Below are positions 26,493-35,411 of a stretch of DNA of 64,000 bases, one piece after another. The position numbers and the translations under genes were made by a program. Within the stretch, counting starts at the first letter, position 1. Every line of letters begins with the position of its first letter. The stretch spans positions 49,951 through 113,950 of the IMG/VR virus record IMGVR_UViG_3300042882_000881; one strand, 5' to 3'. Under the pieces are notes generated by a model that worked only from the letters and a program-made list of their open reading frames with translations, was not told the DNA's origin and searched no databases. The DNA comes from a virus.

Positions 26493-28688
26493 TTAAATTA
26501 GACAGGCGCCGCCAGCACAACTAATTTCCTCTATCCCGGCAGTATTATCTTCTGTTTCTAATAGTTGTGTATAATCAACTTTTTGAAAACTATTAAATAG
26601 ATCACAATAAAGCTTCCAATTATAAACATCTTTCATACAGTATGTTAATCGTTTAACATCTCCATCAAAATATTTACCAGCAAAATTCTTCATTTTGGTA
26701 ATAAATACTAATTTATCCTCATTATCATTTTCTTTGGCTTGATTTAAACTAACATAATCACATGCTGCCCATAGATTATGATTAAAAGCATTTAAAGCTA
26801 GTTCTATTAATCCTGAACACCATAATGCAGCATCACCATATTCTTTAACAATTTCACGGCTAGTATAAACTGTTGTGAATGGTGCTTGTGGATAATCTTT
26901 ATCTCCACTTTGTGGAATCAAACTTATTCCAGCAAAATATTTACGATTATCATAAATGTATTTTGTAACAGAGTCCCATTCATCTGGCTTTACTGTTACA
27001 GTATTGCTAACATTATGACTAAGATAATCTTGGGTACATAATGATTTATTTTTACCAGAATTTACCCAATATCTTTGAGTATCTTTCACAACACTAAGCA
27101 TTTCCACAGCAGGAAGTTGGTTCTTTAATTTTGCTCCGTCTGGAACTTCTATGGGGAATTTAACCACTTCATCAGTGTCATTAGCAGACCATGAAGATTT
27201 TTCACATGCTTGAGGATTAACTTTCTTAAAGTGTTGATATGGTGCCTCTAATATATTGGCCTGAACATGACGAATATATCTTTTAGCATGATGAGGATGA
27301 ATACCAGAACTTGTACCAAGCATGCTTGAACTTGTTCCTTCTGGTTTTAAACAGGTAACTCTAGCAGCCTGATTTATACCTATCTTTTTTGATATTTCCT
27401 TATTTGTTTCAACAGCTATTTTTGCTCCTGCCCTAAGAACCTTTTCAGATAACACAAGATCGTGTTTTTCCATTGTTCCAGTTAGTGATACTCCTAACAG
27501 AGCTTCTCTTTCAAAGATCTTTTCACTAATTTCACCAAGATAATCTAACTTAGTAAATCCAGCTTGTAGAGTACCTATTATAGCAGCAGCACGGCATCTT
27601 TCATAAAAATCTTCTTCATCTTCAACGCTAGAACAGTTAATTGTTGATAGGTTGCATCCTTGCCAGCCACTCTTGCCACTAGCCTCGTCAACGGGCCACA
27701 TGCCAATTTCTACGCATGGATTAAAAATCATTTCGGTAGACTCACTCCAGATAAAACCGGGCTCTCCAAACTCTTTCACGCTTTCCATGAGAGTTTCAAA
27801 TTGTTCCAATGTTGTTTCATCTTTTAATAGCAAAGCAGAGTTATTACTTCGTGCCCTTTGTGGATTTTCTATATACCAGTTGCCCGTTTTTGCCTTTGCC
27901 ATTTCTTCATCATCAGGACTAAATAGTGCTAAACTGGCTGATCTACGAACTCCACCACTTAATACAGCATCACTGCTATGCATAACTATATCATATGCGT
28001 CTATTGGTCGTAGTTTCTTTTGACCATTCTTGATACATCTGTCAAGTAGTGTTCTGATCTTTTCTAAGCCCTTTTGAAGAGGTTCAAATCCTGGGGCTTT
28101 GCCAATGCCAGAACTTAATTCTGAACCTTTTTCTCGTATGTTAGAATAGTCAAATACAACATAACTATTCTTATACATCTTAAATTCTTCAACAGGCTTG
28201 CTAGAATAACTGCTTAATAAGACCCCAAGAGCATCTGCCCAGCCTTCAATACTATCTTCTATGGTATATTTAATACCTTCATTATTTTCTGGAATATCAT
28301 GTTCTAATGTTGGAAGTTTTGAAACATGATGCTTTTGAACACTAAATCCTGTTCCGCTTCCGCACAATAATAACCAAAAACACTCTTGAAAAAATCGTAA
28401 TCTGTCACAATATGAACTTGTGCAGTTATATATTTTTGCGTGTCTTTTAAGAATAGGATCACCACCAAATTGTAATCCTCTTTGACTACCAAGAACCTTT
28501 TTCTTATACATTATTTCGTATGCCCAATCAATATTTTCAGAAATATTTTTATCAGCATATTTAGTATGCATCATATTCTTAACTCTTTCAACCGCCTCTT
28601 TCCAAGTTTCCCTTCTATTCTTATCTGAGAGCCAGCGAGCATATTTACTAACGAATGTATAGTTCTGTAATTCTTGTAATGATGACAT
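26493..28688 (-). CDS. nrdJ: Class II (B12-dependent) ribonucleoside-triphosphate reductase
   Basis: A 731-residue monomeric RTPR like the Lactobacillus leichmannii enzyme (about 739). Expected cysteines are present: AKIYNCTS (C89, reducible pair), NPCVEIG (radical Cys and Glu, about 325), GCNLSTINC (second of the pair) and the C-terminal shuttle CAGGAC (C724, C729). It reduces NTPs to dNTPs with adenosylcobalamin and needs no oxygen or second subunit. This ties the phage to a host that makes or imports B12. It is the largest metabolic gene of the block; a 43-residue membrane peptide gene sits 2 bp upstream. Confidence 0.93.
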   Translation of the reverse strand: MSSLQELQNYTFVSKYARWLSDKNRRETWKEAVERVKNMMHTKYADKNISENIDWAYEIMYKKKVLGSQRGLQFGGDPILKRHAKIYNCTSSYCDRLRFFQECFWLLLCGSGTGFSVQKHHVSKLPTLEHDIPENNEGIKYTIEDSIEGWADALGVLLSSYSSKPVEEFKMYKNSYVVFDYSNIREKGSELSSGIGKAPGFEPLQKGLEKIRTLLDRCIKNGQKKLRPIDAYDIVMHSSDAVLSGGVRRSASLALFSPDDEEMAKAKTGNWYIENPQRARSNNSALLLKDETTLEQFETLMESVKEFGEPGFIWSESTEMIFNPCVEIGMWPVDEASGKSGWQGCNLSTINCSSVEDEEDFYERCRAAAIIGTLQAGFTKLDYLGEISEKIFEREALLGVSLTGTMEKHDLVLSEKVLRAGAKIAVETNKEISKKIGINQAARVTCLKPEGTSSSMLGTSSGIHPHHAKRYIRHVQANILEAPYQHFKKVNPQACEKSSWSANDTDEVVKFPIEVPDGAKLKNQLPAVEMLSVVKDTQRYWVNSGKNKSLCTQDYLSHNVSNTVTVKPDEWDSVTKYIYDNRKYFAGISLIPQSGDKDYPQAPFTTVYTSREIVKEYGDAALWCSGLIELALNAFNHNLWAACDYVSLNQAKENDNEDKLVFITKMKNFAGKYFDGDVKRLTYCMKDVYNWKLYCDLFNSFQKVDYTQLLETEDNTAGIEEISCAGGACLI

Positions 28689-28690
28689 AT

Positions 28691-28822
28691 TTATTTCTTT
28701 AAAAGAGATATTATTCCTAGTATAATTGTTGAAAAAATTGAGACTTGTACGTTTGAATTATTTTGTATAATATTATATAATGTTATGAATAATGATATAA
28801 TGAATATTGTTTTATATATCAT
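28691..28822 (-). CDS. 43-residue membrane peptide
   Basis: A short frame (start MIYKTIFIISLF, stop TAA two bases before the nrdJ ATG). It has two hydrophobic stretches (IFIISLFITLYNII and IFSTIILGIISLL) around a polar turn (QNNSNVQ), ending in LLKK. The start overlaps the last codons of the deaminase gene by 11 bp, a typical coupling arrangement. It fills the whole gap between two well-supported genes. Function unknown; a small inner-membrane peptide. Confidence 0.55.
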   Translation of the reverse strand: MIYKTIFIISLFITLYNIIQNNSNVQVSIFSTIILGIISLLKK

Positions 28823-29279
28823 CTATACACCTTCTTAGCCACGACAGATCAGGAGTAACTCTGAATATTTTTATGCCACTCATTGAAACAAATGTGTCAA
28901 AAATCTGTTGTTGTTTTTCATCAAACAATTTTGTACCGTGACTATTAGCCATTACAACAGTTTTTATTCCTTCTTGCCACAATGCCATGATGCAATCATT
29001 ACAGCATTGACCAGTTACATAAGCTATTCCATTCTCTGGACGTATTGTACAATTGGATAACGCATTTCTTTCAGCATGAATCATCCAGTTATATTTTTCT
29101 GGACGATTTGTTGGTAGAGATTCATCATCTAGACCTCTTGGAAATCCATTGTATCCTAATCCCAGAATTCTATTGTGAGAGTCTGTAATGATACAACCAT
29201 GCTGAGTATGAACGTCGTGGCTTTTTTTAGACGCGACCACTGCGAGTCCTAAGAAATAATTTGTCCACGAAAGCTTCAT
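28812..29279 (-). CDS. dCMP deaminase
   Basis: A 155-residue zinc-dependent deaminase started at MKLSWTNYFLG; the frame extends upstream only to a TTG. Catalytic motif HAERNAL and zinc cysteines in TGQCCNDCIMALW, a variant of PCxxC with Gln for Pro. It converts dCMP to dUMP for dTMP synthesis and fits the RNR and dNMP kinase. A sigma70-like promoter ends only 5 bp before the ATG, so the mRNA may be leaderless. Confidence 0.9.
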   Translation of the reverse strand: MKLSWTNYFLGLAVVASKKSHDVHTQHGCIITDSHNRILGLGYNGFPRGLDDESLPTNRPEKYNWMIHAERNALSNCTIRPENGIAYVTGQCCNDCIMALWQEGIKTVVMANSHGTKLFDEKQQQIFDTFVSMSGIKIFRVTPDLSWLRRCIDDI

Positions 29280-29284
29280 GTTGT

Positions 29285-29312
29285 ATGATAACGTGATCAG
29301 GAAAAAAGTCAA
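29285..29312 (-). promoter_or_regulatory. Sigma70-like promoter for dCMP deaminase and RNR
   Basis: Minus strand: -35 TTGACT (29312-29307), 16 bp spacer, -10 TATCAT (29290-29285). The -10 ends 5 bp before the deaminase ATG (29279), so the transcript would begin at or next to the start codon. It lies in the 48 bp gap behind the virion-type gene, where the structural block gives way to the nucleotide block. Confidence 0.7.
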
Positions 29313-29327
29313 TTGGCCTTAGTCTTA

Positions 29328-31307
29328 TTAAAAACTAAAATCTTTACAGCTATTAATCTCTTTAACATCTTCTAATATAGACTTTATTAGATCTTGAACT
29401 TTCTTTTTGATATCACCAAATAATTCCGATGCTTCATCTGCTTCGTTTTTGATATTTAGACTGGGTAATACTATTGATATTAAAAATAAGAATTCAATAA
29501 AACCAAATCGTTCTTCTTGCATATATATACTTGGATATCCCAAGCAATTATTTGGCATTGCGTATTCACCACAATTTACAGGACCATTTTTTTTGTCATC
29601 TTTTGGATTTGGATCATTTCCCCAGTTTTGGTCGGTTCTATTTGGCCAAGTATATTCGCAAAATGAACCATCTACACCTCCTATTCTTTTGAGTGGTCTA
29701 CCAAGATCTTGTGATGTTCGTATTAATCTATCTAATGGAGACAATCCACACGAAGGTAGTCTTGTTGCATTCAAAACTTTTACCAAATCACCCATTAAAC
29801 TAGCTATATCACCATTATCACAACTTTTTGTATTACCATTTTCATCTATATAAGTAACTACATTTTGACCCCTATTCCATGCTATACTTGGCTTAAATTC
29901 GTATTGTATAGCTAATTGACCATCTGTTTTTGTTATTCCTATTATTTTTGTGACCCCACTACACTGAGTATAAGGATCATTTTGATTTTTAATTAAATTT
30001 TGAGCATCAGCTATTGTAAAATCATCATCTATTGATCGTCCCATATTTTCAAGATCATTCGCAGTGAAATATTGTGTACTTATTACTCTGCAATTAGGAT
30101 CTAATGTTTCCATTATTGGTTTAATACAAGCATTTGCTTCGGCCACCTCTTTCCAATAGACTCCATTTGGTGGAGCAAAAGTCTCAGAGTGTCTTTTTCC
30201 GCACAGATTTCTTGATCCTTGACAAGCCTCCAGTGCTCTTCCAGACAGGCCTGCACAATTATGTCTTTCATAACCTCCAAGGCTATTTCCTATTGTTAAA
30301 GTTAAATATTGTCTTAAAGTATAATTAGTGTTACCTCCCGCTCCCGCTAGTAGCCCTAGAGCACCTTTTAAATTACTTAACCATAGTCCAGAATTTAGAT
30401 TAGCTTTATTAAATTCTTCGCTTAAGGCGCCGTTTATAAAGTCGTTTACCATTGTGGTATATGCTCCGACTATTCGTCCGGGCAAACTCTTTAAAAGGGC
30501 TGCTTTTGCTTCTGGGCCATCATATTTTTCAAGTAACTTAAGATATATCTTCTTAGGAGCAGGGTCAGAAATCTTTCCTATATATGAGTCTCCTTGTTCT
30601 TGCACCCAGATATCTCCACGAGTAACAGTTTCGTAAACAGCAACGAAAATTTGACCTTTGCATGTTGAACTTAGAGAAGGAAGATCCTCGAATTTTATTA
30701 TGAATTTAGAATCACAAACTGTTCCTATTTGTATTTCAGCATCTTCTGTTAATTCGAAAGTTGTATACGTTACCTCATTATGAAGAGTTTCATCACGTAC
30801 CTCTACCCAATTTTTACTTATTGTATAAATTCCATTCATACAATTATTAGGAACGGTCCATCCAGCAAAAGGACTAATGCAGCTATTCTCATATGCAGGA
30901 CAATCACTAAACCAATCAGCATCTGCCCAGGCTCCTATGTTATCACATAATGTGACCGGAGATCCTGTAGCATCTCCACCAAAATTCCCCTCACGAGTAC
31001 CACATAATTTATTACGCATATAATCTGTAATAGCTTTCTCAACGAGGAAGCAATTATTAAGACCATTATACCCTTTTGTTCCAAGTGTTGCTTGAATTAC
31101 AGCTTTAACTTTAGCTTTTCCTGATTTTATATTATCTTCTGTGCAAACATTTCTATTTCCACAAAAAGCATTTAGTTTACTAGCAATTAAAGATACTCCT
31201 TGTGGGCCAGTAATAGCCTCTATTATTTGTGGATGAATTACACCTGTGATATGATTTATGATAGCGTCTACGCAAGCTTTTAGAGGACCAGAACAATCTG
31301 TTGCCAT
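29328..31307 (-). CDS. Cys-containing structural protein
   Basis: A 659-residue protein starting MATDCSGPLKACVDAI. The N-terminal 120 residues are helical with repeated cysteines; the middle is beta-rich (ITGVIHPQIIEAITGP, FTIADAQNLIKNQND); the C-terminus is helical (VQDLIKSILEDVKEI) after a short hydrophobic segment (FIEFLFLISIVLPSL, about 620-635). About 26 cysteines are spread through it. No enzyme motif. It is probably a virion protein like its upstream neighbours. Shine-Dalgarno AAGGAATT precedes the ATG. Confidence 0.72.
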   Translation of the reverse strand: MATDCSGPLKACVDAIINHITGVIHPQIIEAITGPQGVSLIASKLNAFCGNRNVCTEDNIKSGKAKVKAVIQATLGTKGYNGLNNCFLVEKAITDYMRNKLCGTREGNFGGDATGSPVTLCDNIGAWADADWFSDCPAYENSCISPFAGWTVPNNCMNGIYTISKNWVEVRDETLHNEVTYTTFELTEDAEIQIGTVCDSKFIIKFEDLPSLSSTCKGQIFVAVYETVTRGDIWVQEQGDSYIGKISDPAPKKIYLKLLEKYDGPEAKAALLKSLPGRIVGAYTTMVNDFINGALSEEFNKANLNSGLWLSNLKGALGLLAGAGGNTNYTLRQYLTLTIGNSLGGYERHNCAGLSGRALEACQGSRNLCGKRHSETFAPPNGVYWKEVAEANACIKPIMETLDPNCRVISTQYFTANDLENMGRSIDDDFTIADAQNLIKNQNDPYTQCSGVTKIIGITKTDGQLAIQYEFKPSIAWNRGQNVVTYIDENGNTKSCDNGDIASLMGDLVKVLNATRLPSCGLSPLDRLIRTSQDLGRPLKRIGGVDGSFCEYTWPNRTDQNWGNDPNPKDDKKNGPVNCGEYAMPNNCLGYPSIYMQEERFGFIEFLFLISIVLPSLNIKNEADEASELFGDIKKKVQDLIKSILEDVKEINSCKDFSF

Positions 31308-31330
31308 TTTTAATTCCTTTTATTAATTTA

Positions 31331-32212
31331 TTAATTTGGTTTTGATATATTTATTGTTTGACTTGGTTTATCATAAGTTCCATTTTTTGTAATAACAGTT
31401 AATGGCTTATTATTTGAATCAACAGACAGATTAAAATCACTATTTAGAATATTAGTAATGCCTACCTTGTCAAGAGAAAAACCAAATAGATATTGCTTAG
31501 CAGTAAGAGATAGTGCTGGTAACTGATTAACAAAGTCCCAAACATAAGGAGCTAATCCATTATTTGGCATTAAATTTGAATTAAATTTTAATAAGCTTTC
31601 AATAAGAAATACTTCTTCTGTTGATAGTTCTAAATCATTTTTATAATTGTTCTTAATTTTAAAGTTATAATTTGAATCTTTTGTGGTTATTGAACTTAGT
31701 AAGTTTAATGATAGATCATCTACTATCCAAGATTTAACTCTGTTAGTATCAATATTTAATTTATTTCTGATAAATCCACCAGAAGTTTGAAGAGTAAAAT
31801 CAACAAATACATTAAGTCCATCACTATACATAGTATCTGATAGCGTATTATAAAGTTGATCTAATAAATCTCTGTCTGATGCTGATTCAAATGATAATTC
31901 TGGAAATACTGAACTATGATAATTATTACCTTGCTCTAATGTTATATTATATTTTGATTCTAAAAAATCTAACCATTGATCACCAGTAATTACTGATGTT
32001 GATGATGGAGCCAAAATATTTAATAGATCATAGTAGTACGATCCGTTGTTGTTTCTTACAGCAACATTAGATTTAACATAAATATCTGCATTAATGACAA
32101 ATTTATATGTGGGGTCAGTTTTCAAAACTCTATGCTTTAAGATCATGCATGGAATTCTGGTTTTGTGCCATTCGCCAGATGTGAGTTTTATATTTGTATT
32201 TTTAGTATTCAT
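31331..32212 (-). CDS. Probable virion protein, unknown
   Basis: A 293-residue soluble protein, Asn- and Ser-rich, almost free of cysteine. The repeated strand pattern (YKFVINADIYVKSNVAVRNN, FVDFTLQTSGGFIRNKLNID) and the Thr/Lys-rich ends suggest a beta-sandwich tail or base-plate component. It overlaps the 80-residue gene upstream by 4 bp and sits behind the late-type promoter at 32486. Confidence 0.65.
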   Translation of the reverse strand: MNTKNTNIKLTSGEWHKTRIPCMILKHRVLKTDPTYKFVINADIYVKSNVAVRNNNGSYYYDLLNILAPSSTSVITGDQWLDFLESKYNITLEQGNNYHSSVFPELSFESASDRDLLDQLYNTLSDTMYSDGLNVFVDFTLQTSGGFIRNKLNIDTNRVKSWIVDDLSLNLLSSITTKDSNYNFKIKNNYKNDLELSTEEVFLIESLLKFNSNLMPNNGLAPYVWDFVNQLPALSLTAKQYLFGFSLDKVGITNILNSDFNLSVDSNNKPLTVITKNGTYDKPSQTINISKPN

Positions 32213-32451
32213 AGTCTAGACTCTACAACCTTTGGTGCATTATTTAATAATTTGTATGACACATAACCTTTTACTAATGATCTATTATGAGTATAAATTG
32301 GGTCTAAATTAATAGTTCCCTTATTATATGTATTTTGATTAGAAGTATAAGAAGAAGCCACAGCACAACAATTTAAACCATCAGATGCTGACTGCATTCT
32401 GGAAGTTCCTCTTGTTGGTGGTCTATCGGGTGATGGACTATAAGAAGACAT
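32209..32451 (-). CDS. Small probable virion protein
   Basis: An 80-residue Ser/Pro/Asn-rich protein (SSYSPSPDRPPTRGTSRM, then CCAVASSY). Low complexity at the N-terminus, strand-forming C-terminus. It is the first gene after a late-type promoter motif 34 nt upstream, so it likely belongs to the late virion set. Function unknown. Confidence 0.6.
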   Translation of the reverse strand: MSSYSPSPDRPPTRGTSRMQSASDGLNCCAVASSYTSNQNTYNKGTINLDPIYTHNRSLVKGYVSYKLLNNAPKVVESRL

Positions 32452-32485
32452 AGTTTGACCTATTTATTTAGAGAATTAAATCAAT

Positions 32486-32497
32486 GTATAATACACC
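32486..32497 (-). promoter_or_regulatory. Putative late promoter motif 1
   Basis: Minus strand GGTGTATTATAC, 34 nt before the ATG at 32451, in a 53 bp gap. It is one of five similar elements (see 38431, 39346, 58929, 59742), all the same distance from virion or surface genes. Confidence 0.6.
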
Positions 32498-32504
32498 GGC
32501 ATAT

Positions 32505-32750
32505 TTATTTTTGTAGTTTATTGTACACTACTAAGGCTAGTACTGATCCAATAATACCCATAAAAATACCAGCAGGAGAAACTGCATCATATGTTCCTAA
32601 TAGGTACAATATTGAACCCCCAACATATGATCCAGCAACACCAAGAGCTATTGTTTTTACAAATCCGAAATTTTCTTCACCAGGAACTAGAGCTTTGGCT
32701 ATAGCACCAGTAAATATACCATAAACACACCATACTAAAAGATTAAACAT
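32505..32750 (-). CDS. GlsB/YeaQ/YmgE-family small membrane protein
   Basis: An 81-residue protein with three predicted membrane helices: NLLVWCVYGIFTGAIAKAL, TIALGVAGSYVGGSILYLLG and AGIFMGIIGSVLALVVYN. Length, the GxIA motif and the Gly spacing match the transglycosylase-associated (GlsB/YeaQ/YmgE) stress membrane family, rarely seen in phages. It lies at the end of a run of six small membrane or secreted genes, possibly a lysis or envelope-entry module. Confidence 0.8.
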   Translation of the reverse strand: MFNLLVWCVYGIFTGAIAKALVPGEENFGFVKTIALGVAGSYVGGSILYLLGTYDAVSPAGIFMGIIGSVLALVVYNKLQK

Positions 32751-33135
32751 TCGCGGCCTCCACTAGGGTTGAAACTTCCTCGTCCGTGAGATTCTCTCCT
32801 ATATCAAGCAATGCTTCAGTTAATTTAATACCATATTTATTAAATTCATCTTGAGTTAATTCTTTTCTGATTACTCTTTTAATTCTCATACGAGTAAACC
32901 AGCCTCTTTTTTTGCTGAAAGATCTTATACTTTCACCATAAGTGGCACACTTATCTTGAGCAGTCATATTCTCTGTTTTATTCTTATTACATTCTTGTAA
33001 AACTCTGATAACAGTAAGAATAATACTTATAACCATTAAGATAGCTATAATACTGCCAAATTTTTCGTCCTCATTAATATTAACTCTTTTCAATACTTTT
33101 TTAGCTAATTCTTTTAGTTCTTCATTTTCTGACAT
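32743..33135 (-). CDS. Single-helix membrane protein
   Basis: A 130-residue protein with one membrane helix (SIIAILMVISIILTVIRVLQ, about 28-47), a charged N-terminus and a basic stretch (KKRGWFTRMRIKRVIRKEL) followed by an acidic helical C-terminus. No family recognised. It overlaps the GlsB-like gene by 8 bp. It could be an accessory of the small-membrane-gene module. Confidence 0.65.
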   Translation of the reverse strand: MSENEELKELAKKVLKRVNINEDEKFGSIIAILMVISIILTVIRVLQECNKNKTENMTAQDKCATYGESIRSFSKKRGWFTRMRIKRVIRKELTQDEFNKYGIKLTEALLDIGENLTDEEVSTLVEAANV

Positions 33136-33136
33136 A

Positions 33137-33481
33137 TTATCTCCTAATAATTTTGGAGTTTGATGAACATGAATTATCTTTACATTGTGGTTGTTGTGGC
33201 TGAACTTTTAATACTGTTGGAGGAAGAGGACTAAGTAGTTGTTGTTCTGGTTCGCAGTATCCACAATCTACTTTTTTAATACCATCACCACTAATATACC
33301 ACCCTTTACCCTCACATACCGGACAATCTTTTCTTTTATACTTTTTAACACTAACTACTGTTCTACTTTTTAGAATACCACCAGCTAATGTTACAGCCGC
33401 TTTTGTTGATCCATCATATTGTGATGAACCAAATATTAAAGAGGCTAATAATAATATTGACAAACTATTGTTTAGTGTCAT
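33137..33481 (-). CDS. Exported protein with DnaJ-type CxxCxGxG motif
   Basis: A 114-residue protein. The N-terminus NSLSILLLASLIFGSS looks like a signal peptide. A four-Cys zinc module follows: CPVCEGKGWY and VDCGYCEP, like one DnaJ-type repeat. The C-terminus is Pro/Gln-rich with a small Cys pair (QCKDNSCSS). Exported DnaJ-like zinc modules are unusual in phages. It overlaps the 56-residue gene upstream by 17 bp. Confidence 0.65.
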   Translation of the reverse strand: MTLNNSLSILLLASLIFGSSQYDGSTKAAVTLAGGILKSRTVVSVKKYKRKDCPVCEGKGWYISGDGIKKVDCGYCEPEQQLLSPLPPTVLKVQPQQPQCKDNSCSSNSKIIRR

Positions 33482-33635
33482 CTTTGATAAGATTAGGAAA
33501 TAATCTTTTCCTTTTTTTAGGTTTAGTATCTATATTATCTACACTATTTGGTGCAAATATTTTTAAAATTCCAACAATAAAATTAAGAATCATAGAAATT
33601 AATCTATTTAGTACAATCTGATCTAGAATTTTCAT
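33465..33635 (-). CDS. 56-residue amphipathic/basic peptide
   Basis: A short frame starting MKILDQIVLNRLISMILNF. A hydrophobic helix (ISMILNFIVGILKIFA) is followed by a basic tail (TKPKKRKRLFPNL). The start overlaps the stop of the papain-like protease gene as ATGA, and the 3' end overlaps the next gene by 17 bp, so it is well embedded in the operon. Function unknown; it may bind membranes. Confidence 0.6.
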   Translation of the reverse strand: MKILDQIVLNRLISMILNFIVGILKIFAPNSVDNIDTKPKKRKRLFPNLIKDDTKQ

Positions 33636-34558
33636 AAATAATCATCAAATCCATAAGTAGGAAGTTTTTGCACAGGAAAACCGTCAAAATTACTAAAAGC
33701 ATAACTACCATTTGCTGCTAACATTCCAGCAGCAACTTCAGCACGAATAAGAAATGATCCATCAGGAATTGGGCCCCATTCTGGATGACCACCATCATTC
33801 CATTTGCCCCAACTATTTTGTACTAAGAATAATGGTTCACTACCAGTATCATCACACGCTATCCAGGCCATACAATGGGCCCAGTTTCCGCTAGTGTTAG
33901 AGATGCCCTTTTTATCTCTTTTATTGGAGAATCCATAATTTGAACATACTGCTAAACCATAACCATTAGCAAGAGCATCACGAGCTTCTTCTATTGTTTG
34001 TATCAAACTAACAGTTTTAATTTGATGATCATTAGCAAGATCAATAACAGGATCTGGTAAGCCTCGTCCTCCCCAACCAGCACCAAGGTTACCATTATAT
34101 TTAGTAAAGTCAGCAACACCTTTGTAGTTTTGGCGTAACACTATACCACCATTCTTGCTAACGAACTCTGCTGCTCTAGAGCAACTCATTCCTTGTCCAC
34201 CATGTCCGCGAGCACCATAAATAGCCTCAGTTGCCCCTCTGGCCATCCATGCTTCTCTTTCATTATGAACATCTATTTCTACTGCTCTGCTAACATCACA
34301 AGCGTTTCGTGTTCCGTGGGACACACAATCTCCAGTGGTTTGTCTTTCATTATATGGATTACTATCAAATTTTAACACACTCTTGTATGGTGTTGATAGT
34401 TTACCCTTACCACTATTCTTAATTCTTCTGCTAGCATCTCCAAATAAAGGATACTTGCTATTTTCCATTAGATGATCAAAAACGTGTTGTTCCCACAAAC
34501 AACCACTAAATCCTTTGCGATAGTTATTATATAATTCTTCAGGAGATAGTCTAGCCAT
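33632..34558 (-). CDS. Papain-like (C1A) cysteine protease
   Basis: A 308-residue protein with the papain triad in order: QTTGDCVSHGTRN (Q73 oxyanion hole, C78 nucleophile), GNWAHCMAWI (H227) and LVQNSWGKWNDGG (N247). The family is typical of eukaryotic and some bacterial peptidases and rare in phages. About 70 residues precede the Q/C motif, shorter than a normal propeptide, and no signal peptide is visible. It sits among small membrane proteins, so it could be a structural maturation enzyme or an envelope-directed protease carried in the virion. Confidence 0.85.
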   Translation of the reverse strand: MARLSPEELYNNYRKGFSGCLWEQHVFDHLMENSKYPLFGDASRRIKNSGKGKLSTPYKSVLKFDSNPYNERQTTGDCVSHGTRNACDVSRAVEIDVHNEREAWMARGATEAIYGARGHGGQGMSCSRAAEFVSKNGGIVLRQNYKGVADFTKYNGNLGAGWGGRGLPDPVIDLANDHQIKTVSLIQTIEEARDALANGYGLAVCSNYGFSNKRDKKGISNTSGNWAHCMAWIACDDTGSEPLFLVQNSWGKWNDGGHPEWGPIPDGSFLIRAEVAAGMLAANGSYAFSNFDGFPVQKLPTYGFDDYL

Positions 34559-35043
34559 TATTTTGCCCCCTGATCACAAGCCCACGCTAAAGCCCTAAAT
34601 CCATCTACAGCCTTAGCTCTTAAATCTTTGTTTAAAGGAACATTATCATCTCCAATTGATGATACAATAACTGCTTTTGCTGCTGAAGCCAACTCTGGAT
34701 ACTTGCCTTTGATATTCATCTTTAGCATAAGTCCGCTTAGACTATTAGCTTGACGAATATCATCAGTATTCTTAACTATTTGATCTTCTCCATCAAGTTC
34801 AACAAGAGATGCCATATCCATATATAATGAGGCTAATCTTTTTGATTCAGACGATGAAGCCCCACCACTTTTTAATGCTTTTGTTACTAGATCACATTCA
34901 TCTAATAGTTCGACATTAGTTGGCTTTGATATATTTAGATCAGAAGGACTGTTATTCTTAAATAGATTAGTTAGATCAGGCTTTAAAAGACCTATTGCTA
35001 ATAATAATCCACCAAGAACTAATAATACTTTTTTGTTATTCAT
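34558..35043 (-). CDS. N-terminally anchored membrane protein
   Basis: A 161-residue protein. One membrane helix at the N-terminus (VLLVLGGLLLAIGLL), then a linker and a soluble helical domain (DECDLVTKALKSGGASSSES, about 49-158) that ends ALAWACDQGAK. Two cysteines flank the domain. It overlaps the protease gene by one base. It may present or anchor the protease; no family recognised. Confidence 0.65.
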   Translation of the reverse strand: MNNKKVLLVLGGLLLAIGLLKPDLTNLFKNNSPSDLNISKPTNVELLDECDLVTKALKSGGASSSESKRLASLYMDMASLVELDGEDQIVKNTDDIRQANSLSGLMLKMNIKGKYPELASAAKAVIVSSIGDDNVPLNKDLRAKAVDGFRALAWACDQGAK

Positions 35044-35411
35044 AGAACTACTCCATCTTTACCACAACCATTTGGACTTAGATACGGAAACATTTGATCA
35101 GCAACCTTAACGGCTTCTGAGCATTTGTTTTGAACAGCCAAGTCTCTGGTCTTTTTCCATGATGTTACTAATTCAAAAAACAAATCATCGCCAGCTACTG
35201 GTTCTGCTGTTACGACTGATGGAACAACAGCAGAAACTACTGAGGATGTTTTATTAGTTACATTATTAAATAGCTTAAGAACAGCGCTCTTTAATGGATC
35301 TAGCTTTTCTTTAAATAAAACATAAACAATTATGCCAGCACCAGCATATAGTAAAAGATCTGTTGGGCCTAATCTTGTTGAAAATTGCTCAAAACTTTCT
35401 GCGTAATTCAT
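35040..35411 (-). CDS. N-terminally anchored membrane protein
   Basis: A 123-residue protein with one membrane helix (DLLLYAGAGIIVYVLF, about 18-33), an Ala/Val/Ser/Thr-rich linker and a soluble C-terminal domain (FELVTSWKKTRDLAVQNKC). Its layout is the same as the 161-residue neighbour and the two may be partners. ATGA overlaps on both sides. Confidence 0.65.
   Translation of the reverse strand: MNYAESFEQFSTRLGPTDLLLYAGAGIIVYVLFKEKLDPLKSAVLKLFNNVTNKTSSVVSAVVPSVVTAEPVAGDDLFFELVTSWKKTRDLAVQNKCSEAVKVADQMFPYLSPNGCGKDGVVL

Noticed and set aside
28798-28830. Sixth late-motif copy (GGTGTATAGATG)
   Set aside because: It lies in the coding end of the deaminase gene, diverges after GGTGTATA and is not 26-34 nt from a start.
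29407-29853. 148-residue plus-strand frame
   Set aside because: It lies fully opposite a well-supported virion gene, has no Shine-Dalgarno and no sensible composition.
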